10,138 nucleotides of DNA, taken from contig DATFXR010000274.1 of the NCBI GenBank assembly GCA_035315685.1, positions 1 to 10,138 of the forward strand. The letters are read 5' to 3'. The DNA is from QHWK01 sp035315685 (GTDB lineage Bacteria > Acidobacteriota > Vicinamibacteria > Vicinamibacterales > CAVVIG01). The notes under the pieces are model-generated. The model was given only the letters and a program-made list of their open reading frames with translations, did not search any database and was not told where the DNA came from. Of this stretch, positions 1-6,025 are shown one piece after another. Every line of letters begins with the position of its first letter. The stretch's first letter is position 1. Position numbers and translations under genes: made by a program.

Positions 1-1691
1 GTCGACGCCAGCCTCGTCGCCGCCTCGAGCCGCGGCACGGCACCGAACTTGAGCGCCGGATCGTGATCGAAGCGCTCGCCGCGCGCGTAGTTGAGCGGCA
101 CGAGCAGCCGCGCCATCCGTCGATGCGTCGCGTTCAGCCGGCGACGCAGGGCGGCGTCGCCGGGCGCCTTCGCGATCTGCGCATCCGCCCGTGATTGCCA
201 CGTGCGGATCTCCGGTCCCAGCTGCGACAGCGTGTCGAGGATCGACCCGAAGTCGACCTCGCCTTTCGCCGCCGCCTGATACTGCGCGACCGTCGCCTGG
301 ATCTCCTCGATGGCGGCGCCGTAGTCGAACGGATGCAGAGGCGCGTTGACGATTCGCACGATCGTCGTCAAGTAGACGGCGAGGTCGCGCCGCAGGATTT
401 CGAGATCGGCGACCGGCATCAGGTCGTCGGGCGTGTGCCACGCGGTGTTGCCACCGCAACCGCCGACGGCGTAGTAGCCGCGCCGCTGCCGCTCCTCGAT
501 CGGGATGTTCGACAGGAGCATGTAGAGACCGGTCGGCCCGATCTGGTTGAACGAGTAGTCGCCGGCGCGGAGCGGCCGCGCGCGCTGCGAGGGCACGCCA
601 AGCGCATCTCGTATTGAGCTCTGGCAGAGCGAATCGGCTTCCGCCATCCACATCACTTCTTCGTACGCGGTCGCATCGGTGCAGCCCGGCGAGTCGATGT
701 CGAGCTGCGCGATGCAGCGCTCGTCGAGCTCGTCGGCGAACGTGTCCGCATACCACGTCGATCCGGCGTAGCGGCCGGTCGAGTGGCCGGGCCACCATGC
801 AACCCGCACCGAACGCTTGAGCCGATCGCGCAGCGACCACAGCACGCGCGCCAACTCCAGGAGCGCGGCATCCCCGGTGGCGTTGTCGCCGATGCCCTCG
901 TACCACGAGTCGTAGTGGCCGTGGACGAGGAGGAACTCGTCGGGATCCTCCTGACCGCGAATCTCGGCGACCGGCAGCAGGCAGCGCATCCACCCTTCGC
1001 GCAGCCTCGTGAGAATCGACGCGCGCACCGGATGGCGGTCGATTGCCGCAATCAGCGATTCGCCGTCGGGCTTGTTGATGCAGACGACCGGCGACGACGG
1101 TTTCGATGCGATCGATTCCAGCGTCGGCGCCCCCCAGATCGGCGTGCAGATCCCTTCGTGGATGCGCTCGCCCGGGTGGATGTAGATCTGCGCGATCGCG
1201 CCGCGGCGCTCGAACGCCTGCACGGTGCCCGGCATCGAGAAGCCTTCGGTGAGCACGATCCGACCGGCCACCGGATCCGCGCCCTGGGTGCCGCCGCGCG
1301 CCGCCTCGGGGGTGTCGAACAGCGACTGCGTGCCAGCCGCGTAGCGCGAGGGGATGTAGCAGATCTCGCCCTCCACCGGGTCGGCCGTCGCCCGCGCCAT
1401 CGCCGGCGGGCGCGCGCGCAGCGCCCGTGACCCGCTGCGATCGCTGATCATCAGCTCGGCGCGTTCCGGGATGCTGATGTAGAGCGACGGCTCATGGAGC
1501 GTTACCGGAACGCCAATCGCTGTAAGTCGGTCGACCAGATGACGGCCGGCGGCTTCTTCGGCCGGCGTGCCCGATTCGCGCACCAGCGTCGCGAAGCGAT
1601 CGAGCAGCGCGCGCGGTTCGTCGAGCCGGATCGCGTTGCGCGCGGTCTCTTCGAGTGTCGTGTCCTTGAATACGGTGAACGTCGTTGGCAC
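1..1691 (-). CDS. M28-fold metallopeptidase-like protein with PA-like domain (C-terminus beyond window)
   Basis: The first 563 residues are visible and the frame is open to the left edge. Residues 1-100 are N-terminal, 105-225 resemble the inserted PA (protease-associated) domain, and from 250 the M28 zinc-aminopeptidase fold follows: HGHYDSW (257-263), GDNATG (268-273), QLDID (329-333), GDYSF (377-381) and AWHTPDD (416-422). These fit the family's metal-binding His259, Asp269, Asp331 and His418. The catalytic/metal Glu-Glu pair expected after the strand VRVAWW is absent; PGHSTGRYAGS (301-311) stands there instead, so the reaction may differ from ordinary aminopeptidase activity. No signal peptide is seen, which suggests a cytoplasmic protein. 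The start is GTG, with GGAGG four bases upstream (1696-1700); no closer ATG fits. It lies 25 bp after the symporter stop and is probably in the same operon, so it could process the imported substrate (inference). Fold assignment is firm; activity is uncertain. Confidence 0.88.
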   Translation of the reverse strand, partial: MPTTFTVFKDTTLEETARNAIRLDEPRALLDRFATLVRESGTPAEEAAGRHLVDRLTAIGVPVTLHEPSLYISIPERAELMISDRSGSRALRARPPAMARATADPVEGEICYIPSRYAAGTQSLFDTPEAARGGTQGADPVAGRIVLTEGFSMPGTVQAFERRGAIAQIYIHPGERIHEGICTPIWGAPTLESIASKPSSPVVCINKPDGESLIAAIDRHPVRASILTRLREGWMRCLLPVAEIRGQEDPDEFLLVHGHYDSWYEGIGDNATGDAALLELARVLWSLRDRLKRSVRVAWWPGHSTGRYAGSTWYADTFADELDERCIAQLDIDSPGCTDATAYEEVMWMAEADSLCQSSIRDALGVPSQRARPLRAGDYSFNQIGPTGLYMLLSNIPIEERQRRGYYAVGGCGGNTAWHTPDDLMPVADLEILRRDLAVYLTTIVRIVNAPLHPFDYGAAIEEIQATVAQYQAAAKGEVDFGSILDTLSQLGPEIRTWQSRADAQIAKAPGDAALRRRLNATHRRMARLLVPLNYARGERFDHDPALKFGAVPRLEAATRLAS

Positions 1692-1695
1692 AAAC

Positions 1696-1700
1696 CCTCC
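1696..1700 (-). promoter_or_regulatory. Shine-Dalgarno for the M28 gene
   Basis: GGAGG on the minus strand sits four bases before the GTG at 1691. The spacing is short but this is the only good match, and it decides the non-ATG start. Confidence 0.55.
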
Positions 1701-1716
1701 GTCAGTCGTCGAATCC

Positions 1717-3147
1717 TCAGTCGAAGAAGATGCGCAGGTTCGCCTCGGGCGCCGGCGGCGTCGCGCGACTGACCAGGACGAACATCATTGCGCTGAGCGC
1801 GACGCCAACTTCCACGGCATCGATCCCGTGCGCCGCGAAGTCGCGCTGCAGCGTGAAGCGCCACAGCAGGCAGCCCAGGAAGCCGGCCACCATGCTGGCG
1901 ATCGCGCCTTCCTTTGTACCGCGCCGCCAGTTCAAGCCGAGCACGACCGGCACGAAGAAGAAGCTGGCGATGAACTTCGCCTGCTCGACGACGATCGCCT
2001 GCACGTCGCTCAGCTTGAGCGACGCGAACCAGAACGGCACCGCGCCGAGGACGACGATCGCGATCCGGTTGACCCAGATCAGGCAGCGCTGCGAGGCGCC
2101 CGGGTTGAGCAGGCGCTTGTAGAGATCGTGGGCAAACGCGCCGCCGGTCACCAGCAGGATCGAGTTCACGCTCGACATGATCGCCGACACCATCGCGACC
2201 AGGAACAGCGATCCCATCAGCGGCGACATGACCACCGCCGCCAGGATGCTCGACGCCTGATCCGGCGACGGCAGGTACGGGAACAGGCCGCGCATGCCGA
2301 TGCCGAGGATCATCACGCACGATCCGATCAGCGCCTGCGCCACCAGCGCGATGCCGATCGCGTAGCGCACGGTCGCGACGTCGCGCATCGAGTAGTAGCG
2401 CGTCATCTCGTACGGGGCGGCGGCAATCGACAAGCCGAACGCCATGCCGAACGCCACGAGCTCGCGCCAGCCGAACCACCAGCCGGTCATGCGCGGCTCG
2501 ATCGAGCCGACGTACTGGCCGAGCGCCGTCAGCCCACCGGCATGCGCGATCACCACCGGCACCGCGAACAGCAGCGCCGTCACCATCATGATCGTCTGCG
2601 CGAACTCGACGTACGAGCTCGATCGCACTCCGCCGACGCCGGTGTAGAAGGCGGTGCTCGCGAGCAGTGCGGTCATCGCGACGAGCGGCGCGACGCCGAA
2701 CACCGCCGACGCGATCTCGCCGATCGCCTGGAACTGCGCCGTGAGATAGATGGTGTAGGTGACGATGATCAGCGCCGCCGCCAGTGTGCGCGCGCCCTCG
2801 CTGGCGAAGCGCTTGCCGACGTAGTCCGCCACTGTCAGCGCGCCGAACCGGCGCAGTTTCGGCGCAACCAGCACGGCCGACACCAGCCAGCCCGCCCACA
2901 CGCCGAACCAGATCCAGATCCAGCTGACGCCCGTGAGGTAGTGGCGGCCGAGTGTGCCGACGAACGTGCCGGCGCTGATCTGCGTCGCCGCCAGCACGCC
3001 GCCGCCGACCCACGGCCCGATCGATCGCCCGGCGGCGAGAAAGTCGTCCTCGGTCCGTGTGTGAAGCGCGCTCCAGACGGAGATGCCGACCACCATCGTG
3101 AAGTAGAGACCGGCGATGACGATGAACAGACCGCTGTCGGCGATCAT
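1717..3147 (-). CDS. SSS-family sodium/solute symporter
   Basis: A 476-residue inner-membrane protein with about 12-13 hydrophobic segments, the usual size for the solute:sodium symporter family (LeuT fold). Visible landmarks are the first helix with the following AAGRSIGPW loop (38-46), the ATQISAGTFVG helix break (54-64), YLTAQFQAIGEI (134-145), GGVRSSSYVEFAQ (172-184), and the family signature MVSAIMSSVNSILL (319-332) followed by HDLYKRLLNP (340-349). In known members the serines of the signature helix contribute to the second sodium site; S325 and S326 are candidates. The substrate cannot be read from the sequence; amino acids, peptides, carboxylates or sugars are possible. I chose the ATG at 3147 rather than an in-frame GTG at 3192 because it overlaps the TGA of the preceding small gene (ATGA) and places the start just before the first helix. 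There is no Shine-Dalgarno, which fits translational coupling. The M28 gene follows after 25 bp. Confidence 0.92.
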   Translation of the reverse strand: MIADSGLFIVIAGLYFTMVVGISVWSALHTRTEDDFLAAGRSIGPWVGGGVLAATQISAGTFVGTLGRHYLTGVSWIWIWFGVWAGWLVSAVLVAPKLRRFGALTVADYVGKRFASEGARTLAAALIIVTYTIYLTAQFQAIGEIASAVFGVAPLVAMTALLASTAFYTGVGGVRSSSYVEFAQTIMMVTALLFAVPVVIAHAGGLTALGQYVGSIEPRMTGWWFGWRELVAFGMAFGLSIAAAPYEMTRYYSMRDVATVRYAIGIALVAQALIGSCVMILGIGMRGLFPYLPSPDQASSILAAVVMSPLMGSLFLVAMVSAIMSSVNSILLVTGGAFAHDLYKRLLNPGASQRCLIWVNRIAIVVLGAVPFWFASLKLSDVQAIVVEQAKFIASFFFVPVVLGLNWRRGTKEGAIASMVAGFLGCLLWRFTLQRDFAAHGIDAVEVGVALSAMMFVLVSRATPPAPEANLRIFFD

Positions 3148-3260
3148 CGTCGTGACCGGCGCCGATCGCGCCGCGCCGCTGCCGCGGCCCACAGGAAGTA
3201 CGACACGAGCCAGAGCGCCGCTGCGACAAAGAATCCGTAGAAGCTCGCACCGAATCCCAT
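3144..3260 (-). CDS. 38-residue membrane protein, candidate symporter small accessory subunit
   Basis: This ORF starts at the ATG at 3260, ten bases after the stop of the upstream gene. It encodes MGFGASFYGFFVAAALWLVS, then a further hydrophobic stretch YFLWAAAAA, and ends in an Arg-rich tail (RRDRRRSRR). That is one membrane helix with a positive, presumably cytoplasmic, end. Its TGA overlaps the symporter ATG as ATGA, a classic coupling arrangement. Tiny hydrophobic partners encoded just before transporter genes are known, for example YhdT before the pantothenate symporter PanF, MetS with the transporter MetP, and short proteins annotated as symporter small accessory proteins. By size, topology and position this is probably such a partner, aiding folding or transport; that role is inference. 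Upstream only a weak purine stretch (GACGAG) could serve as a ribosome site, so its translation may depend on the preceding gene. Confidence 0.72.
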   Translation of the reverse strand: MGFGASFYGFFVAAALWLVSYFLWAAAAARRDRRRSRR

Positions 3261-3270
3261 GCGTCGCTCG

Positions 3271-3921
3271 TCAGCGCCGGACGCGCCAGATCCATGCCGC
3301 GGTGGCGGCCGCGACCGTACTTATCGCCAGCGTGTCGATCGCGCCGGGCAGGCTCCAGGGCATCGCTTCCCCGTTCGCGGCGTACGGCACGCGCACGATC
3401 GACGGCAGGTGGCCGAGCGTCGCGGTGCCAACACTGCCGTTCCACGCGAGCGCGGGCATCGTGGCGCCGGCGGTGCTGCCCGGCGGCAGCTCGATCGTCA
3501 TGCGCACGGCGCGCGATCGGCCGTCGGTCGGGATCGTTGGCAGCCAGATCGGGCAGCGATCCCGCACCGGGTCCAGGAACCGGATCCGAATCGGCTCCCG
3601 GTGTTGGACCGAATAGGAGAGCGAATACGAAGTCCCGGTGGGCCGCAGGCGCAGCGACACCGTCGCGCCGACATCGCGAATCGGCTCGACGAGCCCGGCG
3701 CCTTCGACGGTGACGAGCTGCCGCCCGTCGCCGTCCGCTCTGGCGAGCCGATGCTCGACCTCCGTCGCGCCATCGATGGTGACGGACAACCGAACGTCGC
3801 ACGACGTGCGCGACGCGATGGTGATCCGCGCGTCGGCGGCGCGCAGCACCGGCGTCGCCGACAGCGCCGGACGTGCGGTCACCATCGAGATCACGGCGAT
3901 CGTGGCGCTGAGCCGTGTCAT
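3271..3921 (-). CDS. Unrecognised exported protein with C-terminal membrane anchor
   Basis: I do not recognise this 216-residue protein. It has an N-terminal signal-like segment (Arg3, a hydrophobic core at about 5-16, a possible cleavage after ALSA at 19-22), then a beta-rich, probably extracytoplasmic domain of about 165 residues with two cysteines (C41, C123). It ends with LPGA (191-194), a hydrophobic helix (about 197-211) and the basic tail RVRR. This is the layout of a single-pass protein displayed outside the inner membrane, or of a sorting-type C-terminus. The ATG at 3921 is preferred because the signal segment starts there. An in-frame GTG at 3975, one base after the preceding stop, would add 18 residues before it. 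No Shine-Dalgarno is visible for either. It follows the VOC gene by 55 bp and precedes the small membrane protein by 10 bp, so it is probably co-transcribed with the symporter and may act as an accessory or substrate-binding partner (inference). Confidence 0.72.
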   Translation of the reverse strand: MTRLSATIAVISMVTARPALSATPVLRAADARITIASRTSCDVRLSVTIDGATEVEHRLARADGDGRQLVTVEGAGLVEPIRDVGATVSLRLRPTGTSYSLSYSVQHREPIRIRFLDPVRDRCPIWLPTIPTDGRSRAVRMTIELPPGSTAGATMPALAWNGSVGTATLGHLPSIVRVPYAANGEAMPWSLPGAIDTLAISTVAAATAAWIWRVRR

Positions 3922-3976
3922 CGAGGGCGATCGAAAGCCTTCGAGCGCCGGATGGCAGACCAACCCCCTGTGCACG

Positions 3977-4453
3977 TCAGCCGCGCCGCGCTGCCTCGAT
4001 CGTGGCGATATCGATCTTCTTCATTGGCATCATCGCCTCGAAGGCACGCTTTGCCTCGCCACCGCCAGCCGCAAGCGCGTCGGTGAGCGCCCGCGGGGTG
4101 ATCTGCCAGGAGAGGCCCCAGCGATCCTTGCACCAACCGCACTGACTCTCCTTGCCGCCATTGCCGACGATCGCGTTCCAGTAGCGGTCCGTCTCTTCCT
4201 GATTGTCCGTCGCAATCTGGAACGAAAAGGCCTCGCTGTGCGTGAACGCCGGGCCGCCGTTGAGACCGAGACAGGGAATACCGACAACGGTGAACTCTAC
4301 GGTCAGTACGTCGCCCGCCTTGCCGCTCGGGTAGTCACTGGGCGCCTTGTGAACAGCGGTCACCGTACTGTCCGGAAACGTGGCGGCGTAGAAGTTCGCC
4401 GCCTCATGCGCGTCCTTGTTGAACCAGAGGCAGATCGTGTTCTTTGGATTCAT
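3977..4453 (-). CDS. VOC-superfamily (PhnB-like) protein
   Basis: A 158-residue protein of the vicinal-oxygen-chelate (glyoxalase/bleomycin-resistance) fold. It belongs to the branch often annotated as PhnB-like or '3-demethylubiquinone 3-methyltransferase domain'. Typical features are CLWFNKDAHEAANFYAATFP (8-27), the GLNGGP turn followed by EAFSFQI, WNAIVGNGGKESQCGWCKD, and the C-terminal MMPMKKIDIATIEAA. Full length matches the family. The methyltransferase name is historical; the activity of this branch is generally unknown, and I would not assign a substrate. It is cytoplasmic, with no signal peptide. The ATG at 4453 is supported by AAGGAG eight bases upstream. An upstream extension to 4600 has no ribosome site and no family similarity. 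It is the first gene after a 207-bp gap and lies 55 bp before the exported protein, so it may head that operon without sharing its function. Confidence 0.9.
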   Translation of the reverse strand: MNPKNTICLWFNKDAHEAANFYAATFPDSTVTAVHKAPSDYPSGKAGDVLTVEFTVVGIPCLGLNGGPAFTHSEAFSFQIATDNQEETDRYWNAIVGNGGKESQCGWCKDRWGLSWQITPRALTDALAAGGGEAKRAFEAMMPMKKIDIATIEAARRG

Positions 4454-4461
4454 CTCGTGCG

Positions 4462-4467
4462 CTCCTT
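4462..4467 (-). promoter_or_regulatory. Shine-Dalgarno for the VOC gene
   Basis: AAGGAG on the minus strand, eight bases before the ATG at 4453. It fixes the start against longer in-frame extensions. Confidence 0.8.
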
Positions 4468-4502
4468 GTGGTCGATAGCGCGCATAGCCGCGCAGTTCGG
4501 CG

Positions 4503-4532
4503 AGTGTATGCAAGTTCCGGACAGCTACTGAA
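4503..4532 (-). promoter_or_regulatory. Possible sigma-70-type promoter upstream of the VOC gene
   Basis: On the minus strand a TTCAGT box (4532-4527) lies 18 bases before TACACT (4508-4503), about 50 bases upstream of the VOC ATG. The -10 matches four of six consensus positions and the -35 only three, so this is a weak guess. The 207-bp gap and apparent start of a new gene run make a promoter somewhere here likely. No clear intrinsic terminator for the upstream gene is visible in the gap. Confidence 0.25.
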
Positions 4533-4660
4533 GGCGGCACTATCCGAATGGCTGGGGTGCGACGCGGTCGGCATGTCGATCGCAGTTGGCCGAGGAGCAC
4601 GGCGTGTACGCCAGCAGCGCAGGCGGCGCCGCGGTGTTGGACAAGATCAACGAAGGCGTC

Positions 4661-6007
4661 TCATTGCGGTGGAAGATCACGCAACAGGAACATGGCCGAT
4701 GACAGGTAGTAGTTTCGGGCGATGGCGTTGATCTGCCGCTCGCCGAGCTCGATCAGCGCTTGTGCCTTGATCCGTTTCGCGCTCGTGTTCGCGCTGTCGT
4801 TGGCCAGTACGTAGTCGGCGAGTTCGGCCGCCCATTTGAAGTCGCGCGCCGCCAATGCCTCGCGCCCGCGCGCCAAGACTTGGTCACGGCCCCCGATGAG
4901 ATCGACCAGCCTTGCGGCGCGATCCTTCTCTGGAAGAGGAAGCAGGTGGCTGGCGTTTCCGTCGAACCAGCCCACGCGGTCGGCGTAGATGCCGCGCACG
5001 CTCCACTCCACCCCGCCGTAGAACTCCTGGAGGTATGGGTTCCCCGAGAGCGTGGGCGGAAGCCTGACGTGCTGCACCAACTCGTCGGGACGCTCGCCCT
5101 GCTTCATGCCCTGGATCGTCTGGTCGAGAATCGACTTGATGCCATCGCGATACGCGGTGAGCGCGGCGCGCGCGGCAGCGCCACCCAGAACAGGGCGCGT
5201 GTGGCTCGGTACCACGTCCTCGGGTGCCAGCGCGATCATTTTCTCGAGACTGGCGATCCAATCCTCGGGCGTCCGTGACCGCGCGCCGCGGATCGGGCTG
5301 ATGTTCGGGAAGGCGCGCAAGAAGTCGTCTCCAGGCATCAAGACGCGCTTCTCAGGCAGCCAGACCGAGATCGCGTCCGCCGTTTCGCCGGGTGTGTACA
5401 GAAGCTGCAGTCGCACGCCGGCAACGGTCAGCAGGAGTTCGTCGCCGCTGAACGTGCGCGTGGGCGGCAGGTACCCTTCCCGAGTCGGAGGCGTGACCCG
5501 CCCGTACTCCATTTGAACGCCCGCGTTGATGTACATCGACTCGGGCAACGCCATGCCGAACTGGTCGCCGCCATCGCGTCCGGCGCGACCGAGGTCCGGC
5601 ACTGCCTCGACGAGCCGCTGATGGCTGAAGATCTCGGGCTGATCCGTGCCGGCAAACACACGAGCTCCACCGGTGTGGTCCGGATGCGAGTGGGTGTAGA
5701 CGATCGCGCGCACTGGCGCGCGGAAGAGATCGCCGAACGCGTCGCGGATCGCGCGTGCGGCCGTCGGGTCGGTCGCCGTGTCCACGATGATCGATCCGGT
5801 GTCGCCCTGAATCAGGATCACATTGCTGGCCGAATGACCCACGGCCACGTACACGCCGTCGGTGACCCGGATCACGTCCTTGCCGAACTCGCTCGACTCG
5901 GCGCGCAATTTCTCGCGCGCGGCGTAGTCCTGGGCAGCCGCCGAGACGCACGAGGCGAACAGCACCGTTGCCGCCAGCGCAGAGGTCCGAGACGCCAAAC
6001 GCCGCAT
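4661..6007 (-). CDS. Exported MBL-fold hydrolase, alkyl-sulfatase type with dimerisation domain
   Basis: A 448-residue protein with an N-terminal signal peptide (Arg2-Arg3, hydrophobic core about 9-20, likely cleavage near AAAQ at 23-26), so it acts in the periplasm or outside the cell. Residues 45-275 are a metallo-beta-lactamase domain with THSHPDHTGG (105-114), the zinc motif HxHxDH, then PGET (206-209), MPGDDF (224-229) and PSHTRP (267-272). Residues 325-445 match the alkyl-sulfatase dimerisation domain: YGGVEWSVRGIYADRVGWFDGN (330-351, abbreviated family form GW-DGN), IGG (371-373), and YYLSSA near the end. Known SdsA1/YjcS-type sulfatases are over 600 residues and carry a C-terminal SCP2-like domain, which is missing here. 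The Glu-Asn pair near the second metal in those enzymes appears as Asp227-Asp228. The substrate is therefore unclear; sulfate esters are one option. GGAGG lies five bases before the ATG. The start is 18 bp after the kinase stop, so the genes are surely co-transcribed. Confidence 0.9.
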   Translation of the reverse strand: MRRLASRTSALAATVLFASCVSAAAQDYAAREKLRAESSEFGKDVIRVTDGVYVAVGHSASNVILIQGDTGSIIVDTATDPTAARAIRDAFGDLFRAPVRAIVYTHSHPDHTGGARVFAGTDQPEIFSHQRLVEAVPDLGRAGRDGGDQFGMALPESMYINAGVQMEYGRVTPPTREGYLPPTRTFSGDELLLTVAGVRLQLLYTPGETADAISVWLPEKRVLMPGDDFLRAFPNISPIRGARSRTPEDWIASLEKMIALAPEDVVPSHTRPVLGGAAARAALTAYRDGIKSILDQTIQGMKQGERPDELVQHVRLPPTLSGNPYLQEFYGGVEWSVRGIYADRVGWFDGNASHLLPLPEKDRAARLVDLIGGRDQVLARGREALAARDFKWAAELADYVLANDSANTSAKRIKAQALIELGERQINAIARNYYLSSAMFLLRDLPPQ

Positions 6008-6012
6008 AGGAT

Positions 6013-6017
6013 CCTCC
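6013..6017 (-). promoter_or_regulatory. Shine-Dalgarno for the MBL-fold gene
   Basis: GGAGG on the minus strand, five bases before the ATG at 6007 and inside the 18-bp gap after the kinase stop. Confidence 0.8.
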
Positions 6018-6025
6018 CTCGGCTC

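Noticed and set aside
3148..3192. GTG at 3192 as the symporter start
   Set aside because: It would add a polar Gly/Arg/Ser stretch before the first helix and overlap the small gene by 49 bases. The ATGA overlap at 3144-3147 is more natural.
1567..3240. A 557-codon open plus-strand frame antisense to the symporter
   Set aside because: It is Arg/His/Asp-rich with no recognisable fold or hydrophobic core, and mirrors the codon structure of the symporter gene.
1502..3802. A 766-codon open minus-strand frame spanning several genes
   Set aside because: Its translation is dominated by Arg, Ala and Asp runs with no domain. It is out of frame with the clear symporter and M28 genes, and is a by-product of high GC.
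4661..6007. Lipoprotein signal in the MBL protein (LFASC at 16-20)
   Set aside because: Phe at position -3 does not fit the lipobox well, and a normal signal-peptidase site near AAAQ fits better.
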